A DNA stretch of 64,000 nt from contig CALRZN010000002.1 of the NCBI GenBank assembly GCA_943372645.1, positions 62,001 to 126,000 of the forward strand, read 5' to 3'. Of the stretch, positions 44,014 through 52,758 are shown piece by piece. Source of the stretch: VBWE01 sp943372645 (lineage in GTDB: Bacteria; Bacteroidota; Bacteroidia; Palsa-965). The notes under the pieces were generated by a model, which saw only the letters and a program-made list of their open reading frames with translations, did not search any database and was not told the origin of the DNA. Within the stretch, counting starts at the first letter, position 1, and every line of letters starts with the position of its first letter. The translations under genes and the position numbers were made by a program.

Positions 44014-45421
44014 GCCGCTGGTTGCCCTGCTGCTTAGTGTGTGCCTGTTTTACAGCGGGCCGGTAACCCTGCACGCCCAGAAAGGCAGCGGGGATAAAAA
44101 GGTGCTGGAGAACAAAAAGAAAAAACTGCAGAACGATATTAAGGAGGTGGACAAAGAGCTGAAAGAAACGCGGCAGATTAAAAACCTGTCGATGAACCAG
44201 CTTTTTACCATCAAGAAAAAAATTGAACTGCGCGAAGAACTCATAACCACCATCAGCAGTGAAATAAATGTGCTGGATGAGCAGATCGGCGAAAACAACA
44301 AATCCGTTACTACGCTGCAGCAGGAAGTTGACAAACTGAAAAAAGATTACGCTCGTATGATTGTGTATGCGTACCGTAACCGAAACAGTTACCAGCGCAT
44401 GGCTTATGTATTTGCCGCGGAAGATTTTAACCAGGCGTTTTCGCGCATGAAATACATCCAGCAGATAAACGACAGCCGCCGCAAAAAAGCCGCTGACATT
44501 GCCGCGCGGAAAAACACGCTGAATGAAAAAATACAGGCGCTGAGCCAGCAGAAATCGGAAAAACAATCGCTGCTTGGCATTGAAGAAACCGAAAAACAGA
44601 GCCTCGCGGTTGAAAAAGAAGACAAGGAAAAAACATTCGTGGCGCTTTCGGGCAAAGAAAAAGAGCTGAAAGAAGAATTGGACGAAAAGAAAAAACAGGC
44701 CGCGAAAATTGACCGCGCCATACAGGACCTGCTCGCTGCTGAAATGGCGCGCATGGAACGCGAACGCAAAGAACGTATTGCCCAGGAAGAAAAAGCGAAA
44801 AAAGAAAAAGCCGCCCTCGCCGCCAAAAAAGCGAAAGAGAAAAAAGAGAAAGGTGTAAAAGGCGCTACCGGCACTACAGGTACCGCATCGAACAACCCGC
44901 CGGTGAAACCGGATAAAGAAGAACCGGAAATAGCCACCAACACTAACGACGAAAACAAAAAACCATCGCTCGGCCTTACCCCGGATGAACAGCTTATTTC
45001 CGACAACTTTGCGGGCAACAAAGGCAAGCTGCCCTGGCCGGTGCTTACGGGGCGCATCTCCATGGGCTATGGCCGCCATCCGCACCCCGTGCTCGAAAAA
45101 ATTGATGTAAACAACAACGGGGTGGACATTACCACCGGCCGCAATGCACTCGTGCGCAGCATTTATGAAGGCGAAGTAACCGGCATCAGCGATGTGCCCG
45201 GTGTAGGTAAAATCGTCATCATCCGCCATGGCGAATACCTGAGCATGTACGTGCGCCTCGAAGAAGTGTATGTGAAACTCGGCGACAAAGTAAAAACCAA
45301 ACAGAACATCGGGAAAGTACGCTTCGATGAAGAAGAGGAACGCAGCATCGTACACCTCGAAGTGTGGAAAAGCGGCACCGGCAAGCTGAACCCGGAGGAC
45401 TGGATCGCTAAGACAAATTAA
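43976..45421 (+). CDS. EnvC-like murein hydrolase activator (degenerate LytM)
   Basis: 481 residues. Signal peptide (VTLHAQ), long coiled coils (about 35-260, Lys/Glu-rich), a low-complexity linker and a C-terminal M23/LytM domain. Zinc ligands are incomplete: the usual HxGxD becomes NNNGVDI and HLHFE becomes VHLEV, as in non-catalytic EnvC/NlpD activators. So it probably activates an amidase at the division site rather than cutting murein. Overlaps DUF4292 by 38 nt; last gene of the envelope operon. Confidence 0.88.
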   Translation: MTVSPFSFARKTKPLVALLLSVCLFYSGPVTLHAQKGSGDKKVLENKKKKLQNDIKEVDKELKETRQIKNLSMNQLFTIKKKIELREELITTISSEINVLDEQIGENNKSVTTLQQEVDKLKKDYARMIVYAYRNRNSYQRMAYVFAAEDFNQAFSRMKYIQQINDSRRKKAADIAARKNTLNEKIQALSQQKSEKQSLLGIEETEKQSLAVEKEDKEKTFVALSGKEKELKEELDEKKKQAAKIDRAIQDLLAAEMARMERERKERIAQEEKAKKEKAALAAKKAKEKKEKGVKGATGTTGTASNNPPVKPDKEEPEIATNTNDENKKPSLGLTPDEQLISDNFAGNKGKLPWPVLTGRISMGYGRHPHPVLEKIDVNNNGVDITTGRNALVRSIYEGEVTGISDVPGVGKIVIIRHGEYLSMYVRLEEVYVKLGDKVKTKQNIGKVRFDEEEERSIVHLEVWKSGTGKLNPEDWIAKTN

Positions 45422-45422
45422 T

Positions 45423-45521
45423 TTGCAATTTGCAGTTGGCAGTTTTGTTGGGTATAAAGGAATAGATTCTGGGCTTTATAAAAACAAAACTGCCAACTGT
45501 AAAACTGAAATTTGCAAACTG
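45423..45521. repeat. Palindromic 7-nt-period repeat, copy 3
   Basis: Perfect 17-bp arms CAGTTGGCAGTTTTGTT (45433-45449) and its complement (45483-45499), flanked by further heptamers (TTTGCAA; AAACTGA-AATTTGC). It lies between the EnvC-like and sixA genes. Confidence 0.7.
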
Positions 45522-45548
45522 ATGCGATAACTACGCGCAGCGTTTTAT

Positions 45549-46043
45549 ATGAAACTACTATACATTGTCCGTCACGCCAAATCCGACTGGGCCAACGCCG
45601 ACCTTCCGGATATTGACCGCCCGCTGAATGAGCGCGGTTACCGCGATGCACATGCCATGGGCGAATGGCTCGACAAAAACGGCCACACGCCCGAACTGAT
45701 GATCAGCAGCCCGGCGGTACGCGCACTTTCCACCGCACTTATTTTTGCGCGCAAGCTGCAGTACCCGGCCGACCTTGTTGAAATAAAAAGCCGCATTTAC
45801 GAATCGGCGCCGTCCACCATCAATGATATTGTTTCGAACCTGCCGCAGAAACTGAAAAAGGTGATGCTGTTCGGCCACAACCCTACACTTACCGCTGTTG
45901 CCGGCGAACTGAGCGGTATTCCGTTTGATAATATTCCCACCTGCGGCATTGTGTGTGTAAAATTTGATGCGCCCACCTGGGCCAACGCCGTGGAAGTAAG
46001 CGGCGGGTTGCATTTTTTTCAGTACCCGAAGAACTTCGTGTAA
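45549..46043 (+). CDS. sixA: SixA-like phosphohistidine phosphatase
   Basis: 164 residues of the histidine phosphatase superfamily: VRHAKSDWANADLPDIDRPL with catalytic H9, and LFGHNPTLTAVA with the second His. SixA-type enzymes remove phosphate from phosphohistidine proteins. Upstream of ppk1, separated by a palindromic repeat. In several Bacteroidota it accompanies polyphosphate genes, which fits a phosphate-related role. Confidence 0.9.
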   Translation: MKLLYIVRHAKSDWANADLPDIDRPLNERGYRDAHAMGEWLDKNGHTPELMISSPAVRALSTALIFARKLQYPADLVEIKSRIYESAPSTINDIVSNLPQKLKKVMLFGHNPTLTAVAGELSGIPFDNIPTCGIVCVKFDAPTWANAVEVSGGLHFFQYPKNFV

Positions 46044-46060
46044 AACACCTGCGGTGTAGT

Positions 46061-46193
46061 TTGTGATCAGTCGGCAATCAGCAGTCGGCAGTCTGTTTTC
46101 GTTTCCATTTATGATCCCATTCCGTATTAAAATTAAAGAGCAAGCTCTTTAATTTTAATAATAACAGACTGCCGATTGCCGGCTGATCACAAA
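46061..46193. repeat. Composite palindromic repeat, copy 4, with nested perfect hairpin
   Basis: Outer arms TTTGTGATCAGTCGGCAAT... and its complement at 46163-46193; the left arm has exactly one extra heptamer (CAGCAGT). Inside is a perfect 17-bp stem with loop AA (46125-46160; AT-rich with GAGC/GCTC tip). It lies between sixA and ppk1. Confidence 0.75.
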
Positions 46194-46280
46194 CGAAAAA
46201 CAATCCTGATTTGTATCACAAACGCAAACGGACAACAGGTTAAGAAACCGTTAAAGTATTAAAAGCACCTGTTTTGTTCG

Positions 46281-46288
46281 TAAATTTG
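46281..46288 (+). promoter_or_regulatory. -7 element of ppk1
   Basis: TAAATTTG, exact TAnnTTTG, 16 nt before the ppk1 ATG. No clear -33 box is seen. Confidence 0.55.
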
Positions 46289-46304
46289 GGTTTTACATTC
46301 GCTT

Positions 46305-48425
46305 ATGAACCTGAAAAAAATACCGCTGGTAAACCGCGAGATCAGTTGGCTTTCGTTTAACGACCGTGTGCTGCAGGAAGCAGAAGATCCCGGTGTTCCA
46401 CTGCTTGAACGGCTGCGTTTCCTCGGCATTTATTCCAACAACCGCGACGAATTTTTCCGGGTGCGTGTGGCCACCCTGCGCCGCATGGCCAAAGCGGGTA
46501 AAAAAGCGCGGGAAGTGATCGGCGAAGACCCGCAGGTGCTGCTCGATCGTATCCAGAAACAGATCATTGATTCATCGCGGCGTTTTGATCGCATATATAA
46601 CACCATCCTGAAAGAACTCGGGCGCAAAAAGATTTTTATTGTCAATGAAAAACAGCTGACCCCGGCGCAGGGTGTTTTTGTGCGCAACCATTTCCGCGAC
46701 CACATTATGCCGAACCTGTTCCCGATTATGCTGGACCAGGCCCCGAGTTTTCCGTACCTGAAAGACCGCCTCATTTATCTTGCAGTGATGCTGCACCGCC
46801 GCGGGAAGGAAAAAAAACACCGGTATGCGCTCATCGAAATACCGACCGATCTGAATTCGCGTTTCCTCGTGCTGCCGGCTTCGGGCGATAAAAAGTTTGT
46901 AATGCTGCTAGACGATGTAATCCGGTATTGCCTCGAAGACATTTTCCCGATGCACGAATACAGCACCATTCACGCCCACACCATTAAAATGACACGTGAT
47001 GCGGAGCTGGATATTGATAACGACCTCTCGAAAAGTTTTATTGAAAAGATTTCGGGCAGCCTCAAGAAACGCAAAAAAGGAGCGCCGGTACGTTTTGTGT
47101 ACGACCAGCAGATGCCGGAAGAGTTGCTGCGGTTTTTGCTGCGCCGCCTGAATGTAGCCGTTTCCGAAAATATCATCCCGGGATCGCGTTACCATAACTT
47201 CAAGGATTTTATTTCGTTTCCCTCGCTCGGTCATAACGACCTGCGCTACACCATTCCGCATCCACTGCCCCACCCGCGTTTTTCTGCCGGCGTAAGCATG
47301 TTTGATACCATAAAGGAAAACGATGTGCTGCTCCATTTCCCGTACCAGTCGTTTCACCACATTATTGACCTGCTGCGCGAAGCATCCATTGATCCGCGCG
47401 TTGTGTCAATCAAAATCACGTTGTACCGTGTAGCCCGCAATTCCAACATTGTAAACGCACTCATCAACGCGGTGAAAAACGGCAAACAGGTAACGGTGGT
47501 GATGGAACTGCAGGCCCGTTTTGATGAAGAGAACAATATTTTCTGGGCCAACCGCCTGCAGGAAGAAGGCGCACACGTTATATTCGGCGTGCCGCACCTG
47601 AAAGTACATTCCAAAATTTTCCTCATCACCCGAAAGGAAGAGAACAAACTCGTTTACTATGCCCACATCGGTACCGGCAACATGAACGAAAGCACAGCAA
47701 CCGTTTATACCGATAAAACATTGCTGACTGCGGATAAGAAAATTACCGGTGAAGTAGCGCAGATTTTTGACTTCTATAACGACAACCTCCGCCACGGCAC
47801 CTACAAACACCTGCTCGTTTCGCCCTTCACCATGCGAAAAAAACTCGTCCAACTTATCAACAATGAAATTGACGAGGCAAAGGCGGGCCGGGCGGCTGAA
47901 ATTTTCCTGAAACTGAACAACCTGGTTGACCGTGAGATGATTGCGAAGCTGTACGAAGCCAGCGGCGCGGGCGTAAAAATCCGCATCATCATCCGCGGTA
48001 CCTGCTCGTTAGTACCGCAGGTGCCGGGTTTCAGTGAAAACATCGAAGCCATCAGCATTGTAGATAAATTCCTGGAACATACCCGGGTGTTCATATTTCA
48101 TAATGGGGGCGAAGAAAAGTATTTTATATCTTCGGCCGACTGGATGACGCGCAACCTCGATCATCGCTCTGAAGTGGCAGTGCCTGTTTACAACAAGGAA
48201 AGCCAGCAGGAGATGAAAGAAATGCTCGAAATACAGTGGAAAGATAACCGCAAAGCACGGATCATCAACCGCAACCAGGACAATACGTACCGGCGAACCG
48301 AATCGCCGAAAACCGTCCAGGCACAGGAAGCGATTTATGCATTGCTCGCACGTAAAACAAAGGCTTCTGTTAAAACGAAGCCCAAAGTGGTAAGGAAAAA
48401 ACGGGTTGAAGTTCGCCGCGATTGA
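46305..48425 (+). CDS. ppk: Polyphosphate kinase 1
   Basis: 706 residues, full-length PPK1. Domain order N, H, C1 and C2; catalytic-site segments include VVMELQARFDEENNIFWA, HLKVHSKIFLI (the phosphorylated His) and YAHIGTGNMNE. Reversibly transfers ATP phosphate to polyphosphate chains. Its 3' end overlaps ppx by 20 nt. The C-terminal tail is very basic (KTKPKVVRKKRVEVRRD), unusual for PPK1 and maybe for polyP or nucleic acid contact. Confidence 0.96.
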   Translation: MNLKKIPLVNREISWLSFNDRVLQEAEDPGVPLLERLRFLGIYSNNRDEFFRVRVATLRRMAKAGKKAREVIGEDPQVLLDRIQKQIIDSSRRFDRIYNTILKELGRKKIFIVNEKQLTPAQGVFVRNHFRDHIMPNLFPIMLDQAPSFPYLKDRLIYLAVMLHRRGKEKKHRYALIEIPTDLNSRFLVLPASGDKKFVMLLDDVIRYCLEDIFPMHEYSTIHAHTIKMTRDAELDIDNDLSKSFIEKISGSLKKRKKGAPVRFVYDQQMPEELLRFLLRRLNVAVSENIIPGSRYHNFKDFISFPSLGHNDLRYTIPHPLPHPRFSAGVSMFDTIKENDVLLHFPYQSFHHIIDLLREASIDPRVVSIKITLYRVARNSNIVNALINAVKNGKQVTVVMELQARFDEENNIFWANRLQEEGAHVIFGVPHLKVHSKIFLITRKEENKLVYYAHIGTGNMNESTATVYTDKTLLTADKKITGEVAQIFDFYNDNLRHGTYKHLLVSPFTMRKKLVQLINNEIDEAKAGRAAEIFLKLNNLVDREMIAKLYEASGAGVKIRIIIRGTCSLVPQVPGFSENIEAISIVDKFLEHTRVFIFHNGGEEKYFISSADWMTRNLDHRSEVAVPVYNKESQQEMKEMLEIQWKDNRKARIINRNQDNTYRRTESPKTVQAQEAIYALLARKTKASVKTKPKVVRKKRVEVRRD

Positions 48426-49311
48426 TATCGGTTCCAATGCTGTCCGCCTGCTCTTCGGCAATGTGTACGAAGGTGCTGCAGAACCCATTTTTAAAAAAGC
48501 TGATCTTGTTCGCGTGCCGCTCCGCCTAGGTGACGACGCATTCCTGCACAAACGCATTTCGGATGCCAAGGCCGACAAACTCATCACCGTGATGAAATCG
48601 TTCCGGCACCTCATCAATTTTTACGAAGTAACCGATTTCCGTGCCTGCGCCACCTCGGCCATGCGCGAAGCGGTAAACGGGCCCGAAATTGTGGCGCGTG
48701 TAAAAAAAGAAACCGGCATTACCATCGAAATCATCGACGGCAAAACGGAGGCGCAGATTATCTACTCCAACCACATTGCCGAATCGCTCGATAAAAATTA
48801 CGATTACCTGTACATTGATGTAGGCGGTGGAAGTACCGAAATCACGCTGTTTTCGCGGGAGCAGGTGGTTACTTCCCGTTCGTTTAATATCGGCACCATC
48901 CGTATGCTCAACGACCTCGTTTCGCGCGAGCAGTGGAGTGAGTTTAAAAACTGGGTGAAAGAAACAACGAAAGACCACCGGCGCCCGCTCATCGCCATCG
49001 GTTCGGGCGGCAACATCAATAAGATTTTCAAGATGTCGCGCAAAAAGCAGAACCGCCCGCTTTCGTACAGCAAGCTGAAAGCCATTTACGATATGCTCGA
49101 TGCGTTTACGCTGGATGAACGCATAAAAATTCTCGGCCTCAACCCCGACCGCGCCGATGTGATTATTCCCGCCTCGCGCATTTTTCTCACCGTGATGAAA
49201 ACCGCCGAAACCGACAAGCTGCTCGTTCCGCAGATTGGTATGGCCGACGGGCTCATTCACCTGCTGTACGAAGCGTACCGCGAAAAAAACAAAATGATTT
49301 ACCACGATTAA
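48406..49311 (+). CDS. ppx: Ppx/GppA-family exopolyphosphatase
   Basis: 301 residues starting at TTG inside ppk1. Actin-like ASKHA fold with FAAIDIGSNAVRLL (phosphate 1), IDVGGGSTEI (phosphate 2) and IGSGGNINKI. Short form without the C-terminal HD domain. It hydrolyses polyphosphate from the end, or pppGpp; next to ppk1 the former is likely. Translational coupling with ppk1 suggests matched synthesis and breakdown. Confidence 0.94.
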   Translation: MKFAAIDIGSNAVRLLFGNVYEGAAEPIFKKADLVRVPLRLGDDAFLHKRISDAKADKLITVMKSFRHLINFYEVTDFRACATSAMREAVNGPEIVARVKKETGITIEIIDGKTEAQIIYSNHIAESLDKNYDYLYIDVGGGSTEITLFSREQVVTSRSFNIGTIRMLNDLVSREQWSEFKNWVKETTKDHRRPLIAIGSGGNINKIFKMSRKKQNRPLSYSKLKAIYDMLDAFTLDERIKILGLNPDRADVIIPASRIFLTVMKTAETDKLLVPQIGMADGLIHLLYEAYREKNKMIYHD

Positions 49312-49314
49312 ATT

Positions 49315-50073
49315 ATGGTGCTGCTTCGCCCGTTGCGTGTTATATTCGGCATTTATGCGGTGCTTATTTTTGCCGTAACCATGCTCATTGCGGGGCTGTA
49401 CATCGTGCTGGTGTTTTCCCTTTTTCCGAAAAAAGCACCGCAGCTGGCACATGCCGGCAACCGCGTGTGGGCGCAAACGCTGCTCCTGTTTTTTTTCATC
49501 CGCGTTACCATCCGCAACAAACACCTCGTTGATCCGCAAAAGACGTACATCTTTATTGCCAACCACCAGTCGCAGCTCGACATCCCGATTTTTGCGCGCA
49601 GCTGCAGCAACACGTTCCGTTTCCTGGCGAAAGCCGAGCTCACCAAAATTCCGCTGCTCGGTTACCTCATCAAAAAAATGTACATCACCGTTGACCGCAA
49701 CGACCGCAAAGACCGGAACCGCAGCATCGAAGTGATGAAAGCGTCGCTGGATGCACACATCAGCGTGTTTCTTTGTCCCGAAGGCACACGCAACCGCGAA
49801 ACCGAACCTCCGCTGCTCGAATTCCGTGACGGAGCTTTCCGTCTTGCCGTACTCACCCAAACACCCATTGCGGTACTCGTGCTGTACAACACCGGCCCGC
49901 TGCTGCATCCCAAACGCCCCGCAGAATTAGCGCCCGGTTTTGTAGAAGCCGAATGGCTGCGCGTAATTGATACCACCGGCATGACGATAAACGATGTGCC
50001 CGCGCTGAAGGATAAGGTGTATGCGGAGATGACGGAGGCGCTGCGTGCGTGGCGTAGTGCCCGGTTGCGCTGA
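49315..50073 (+). CDS. plsC: 1-acylglycerol-3-phosphate O-acyltransferase
   Basis: 252 residues. N-terminal membrane helices (VIFGIYAVLIFAVTMLIAGLYIVLVFSLF), the HX4D motif in NHQSQLD, and CPEGTRNR for substrate binding. Makes phosphatidic acid from lyso-PA. It is 3 nt after ppx, so likely cotranscribed. The last 48 coding nt (KVYAEMTEALRAW) recur as a diverged copy 780 nt downstream. Confidence 0.93.
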   Translation: MVLLRPLRVIFGIYAVLIFAVTMLIAGLYIVLVFSLFPKKAPQLAHAGNRVWAQTLLLFFFIRVTIRNKHLVDPQKTYIFIANHQSQLDIPIFARSCSNTFRFLAKAELTKIPLLGYLIKKMYITVDRNDRKDRNRSIEVMKASLDAHISVFLCPEGTRNRETEPPLLEFRDGAFRLAVLTQTPIAVLVLYNTGPLLHPKRPAELAPGFVEAEWLRVIDTTGMTINDVPALKDKVYAEMTEALRAWRSARLR

Positions 50074-50080
50074 TTGCTAC

Positions 50081-50638
50081 CTATTTATTCATCGGCGGCT
50101 GTTGGCCGTAATCACCATACATCAGTTGTTCACTGTAACATCGGGTTTGTGCGGTGACAATGTTCCCGTTTTTGTCGAACACCAGTTGCAGCACCCAGCC
50201 AAAAACTTCACCATGCCATTTCGAAGGCCAGTTGGCCGATGCAGGCAGTTTCGACGGATCAACACCCAGCGCCTGTGCAAGCGCAAGCGCTTCGCCATGG
50301 TGCCAGCAGATCAGGAGGTCGGTTCCGGCATATTTTGTCTCCTTTTCTGATTGCAGGTGTTTCGCCAGATCAGCATAATGGCTGTCTTTGTATTTCGTAT
50401 TGATTTTTTTACCGATGGTTTTCGCAAACGGTGTAATGGTAAGCAACGGGCGATGGCTATTCTGAGAATCTTCCGAAGCAAAAAGGTGACTGAATTTCAG
50501 CCCGCGTTTGCCAACGACCAGGTTGTTTAAATAAATGGAATACGCCTGTGCCCGTTCCTGGCCGGCAACAGCAAGCCCCGGCCCGCTCGCCGGTTTCTCC
50601 GCATGGCGGATAATGATGATCGTTGTGTTGTTAAGCAT
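50081..50638 (-). CDS. Histidine phosphatase-superfamily protein
   Basis: 185 residues from MLNNTTIIIIRHAEKPASG with catalytic H12 (RHAEK) and LLICWHHGEALAL near the second His. Only distantly SixA- or phosphoglycerate mutase-like. It lies opposite to the genes on either side and is bracketed by the plsC 3' end and a second copy of that end (50794-50842), as if inserted. No signal peptide; substrate unknown. Confidence 0.8.
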   Translation of the reverse strand: MLNNTTIIIIRHAEKPASGPGLAVAGQERAQAYSIYLNNLVVGKRGLKFSHLFASEDSQNSHRPLLTITPFAKTIGKKINTKYKDSHYADLAKHLQSEKETKYAGTDLLICWHHGEALALAQALGVDPSKLPASANWPSKWHGEVFGWVLQLVFDKNGNIVTAQTRCYSEQLMYGDYGQQPPMNK

Positions 50639-50793
50639 AATGTAAGGTTGTGTAGTTGTATCCGAAAAATACAAAAAAGGGCAATACAAGGCTTGGTATC
50701 CTGACGGCAAAAACAGAAGATCCTAAACTGATATATAATACCAAAAAAGACAACCAGAGACGTATTGTTTCGGGAGTTCTGTCCGGACAGAAG

Positions 50794-50856
50794 GAAAAGG
50801 TGTATGCGGAAATGACAGAGGCGCTACGCGCGTGGTTCGAAAATCACCAACAGTAA
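50794..50856 (+). pseudogene. Remnant of a plsC 3' end
   Basis: In frame +, KEKVYAEMTEALRAWFENHQQ then stop matches the C-terminus of PlsC at 49315-50073 (DKVYAEMTEALRAW). Over 48 nt there are six differences, most synonymous, suggesting the copy comes from a related functional gene rather than free drift. No RBS or start supports expression. Confidence 0.6.
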
Positions 50857-50925
50857 GGACTTCAACAGGCGCGCGTTTTTCCCAAATTTCCTTTCCGTAC
50901 TTTTACAGTTGCTAAATTTTTTGAA

Positions 50926-52701
50926 ATGACTTTTCAGCAACTGCTCACCAAAATAAACGACTGGCGCGTGCGTCACATCAGCAACAGGAATTTCCTGATT
51001 GTTGCCAGTTTGCTTGTGGGCATCGTTGCGGGCATTGCAGCCATCGTTTTAAAATACACCGTGCACGGCATACAGTATGTGCTGGAGCAATTGCGCGAAG
51101 CCTCGGGAACGAATTACCTCTATTTTATTTTTCCGCTCATCGGTATTTTACTCACCGTGTATTACGTGCAGCGTTTCCGTGGCGGTAAACTCGGCAGAGG
51201 CATTGCAAACATCCTGTACGCGATTGTAAAAAAATCGAGCAACGTGGAACGTGACAAAACCTATTCGCACATTATTACCAGTGCGCTTACGGTTGGCTTC
51301 GGCGGCTCGGCGGGGCTGGAAGCCCCTATTGTGGTTACCGGTTCCGCCATCGGATCCAACACGGGCCGCGACCTGCGCATGAACTACAAAGAGCGCACCG
51401 TGCTGCTGGCGGCAGGTGCAGCGGCGGGTATTGCGGCGGTGTTCAACTCGCCCATTGCGGGTGTGGTATTTGCGGTGGAAGTAATTCTGATGGAAGTAGC
51501 CATTCCTTCGTTCATCCCGCTGCTTATTGCTGCAGCCACGGCGGCGGTGCTTTCGAACCTGCTTTATAAAGACCAGCTGTTTTTTCTCATCACCAAAGGC
51601 TGGGTGTTCAAAGCCATTCCGTATTACATCCTGCTCGGCATTATCATGGGCCTGATTTCCGTTTACATCTCGCGTATTACGCTGCGCGTAGAAGGATTTT
51701 TCAAGGCACGCAAAAAGGTGTGGAAAAAAGCAATCTGGGGCGGCATCGGCTTGGGTTCGCTCATCTTCCTGCTGCCAGCACTGTATGGCGAAGGCTACGT
51801 TACCATTGAAAACCTGCTGAAAGGAAATTACATGCACCTTGCTTCCGGCAGCTGGTACGAATCATACGTCACCAATCCGTGGATGCTCGTTGGCGTGGGC
51901 GCAATCATTATTCTTATTAAAATTTTTGCCACCGGGCTTACTGTTGGCTCCGGCGGTAACGGCGGCATTTTTGCGCCTTCGCTGTTTACGGGTGCCATCA
52001 CCGGGTTTGTTTTTGCAGAAGCAATTAACCTTTCGGGCATTGCCACGTTAACGGTTCCCAATTTCATCGTGGCGGGCATGGCCGGTGCGCTCAGCGGCGT
52101 GGTGCATGCGCCCATGACCGCGATCTTTCTCATCGCCGAAATTACCGGCGGTTATGCGCTCTTTGTGCCGCTCATGATTGTATCGGCGTTTTCGTATTTC
52201 ATCTCGCGGTATTTTGAACCGTATTCCATTTACACGAAACGGCTGGCGGCACGCGGACTGCTGCTTACGCAGAACAAAGACAAAAACGTGCTGAACCTGA
52301 TGAAGGTGAAAAACATGGTGGAAACGGATTTTATTGCGGTGAAACCCGAAGATTCACTCGGGCAGCTGGCCGATACATTTGCGCATTCGAAACGGAATAT
52401 TTTCCCGGTACTGGATGAAAACGGAAAACTCGTAGGCATTGTGCTGCTCGAAAACATCCGCGAAATCATGTTCCATACCGAGCTGTACGACTCCACGTTT
52501 GTAAAAGACCTGATGACGCGCCCCAACGTAACCGTAGAAATCAAAGAAGCGATGGTGGATGTGATGCGTAAATTTGAACAGTACCACACGTGGAATATTC
52601 CCGTGCTTGACCAGGGCATTTACATCGGCTTTGTTTCCAAATCAACATTGCTTACCGAGTACCGTAAGAAGATGGCGAAGCAGGACAACGTGGTGGGTTA
52701 A
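50926..52701 (+). CDS. ClC-type chloride channel/transporter with CBS domains
   Basis: 591 residues. ClC membrane domain (about 20-440): GSAGLEAPIVVTGSAIGSNT holds the gating Glu (GxEGP-like, with GLEAP) and GSGGNGGIFAPSLFTGA the GxFxP filter part. Two CBS domains follow (about 455-590; DFIAVKPEDSL, RPNVTVEIKEAMVD), which often bind adenine nucleotides. Retention of the gating Glu suggests Cl-/H+ exchange rather than a pure channel. A TACTTTTA near-consensus -7 lies upstream. Confidence 0.93.
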   Translation: MTFQQLLTKINDWRVRHISNRNFLIVASLLVGIVAGIAAIVLKYTVHGIQYVLEQLREASGTNYLYFIFPLIGILLTVYYVQRFRGGKLGRGIANILYAIVKKSSNVERDKTYSHIITSALTVGFGGSAGLEAPIVVTGSAIGSNTGRDLRMNYKERTVLLAAGAAAGIAAVFNSPIAGVVFAVEVILMEVAIPSFIPLLIAAATAAVLSNLLYKDQLFFLITKGWVFKAIPYYILLGIIMGLISVYISRITLRVEGFFKARKKVWKKAIWGGIGLGSLIFLLPALYGEGYVTIENLLKGNYMHLASGSWYESYVTNPWMLVGVGAIIILIKIFATGLTVGSGGNGGIFAPSLFTGAITGFVFAEAINLSGIATLTVPNFIVAGMAGALSGVVHAPMTAIFLIAEITGGYALFVPLMIVSAFSYFISRYFEPYSIYTKRLAARGLLLTQNKDKNVLNLMKVKNMVETDFIAVKPEDSLGQLADTFAHSKRNIFPVLDENGKLVGIVLLENIREIMFHTELYDSTFVKDLMTRPNVTVEIKEAMVDVMRKFEQYHTWNIPVLDQGIYIGFVSKSTLLTEYRKKMAKQDNVVG

Positions 52702-52758
52702 GCGCAGCACAGTAAAATTACTTTTCCCTACTTTTACAGAAATACCACCTCCCGGTTT

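Noticed and set aside
43976..45355. Long minus-strand frame (43910-45355) opposite the EnvC-like gene
   Set aside because: Phe-rich translation typical of the antisense of Lys/Glu coiled coil; the plus-strand gene has signal peptide and LytM homology.
48526..49908. 460-codon minus-strand frame opposite ppx/plsC
   Set aside because: Shadow of two clear genes; composition is His/Arg/Val-rich without domain signatures.
50656..50856. 66-codon plus-strand frame MYPKNTKKGN...
   Set aside because: Its only recognisable part is the duplicated PlsC C-terminus; the front part is noise upstream of the phosphatase promoter, so it is reported as a remnant.
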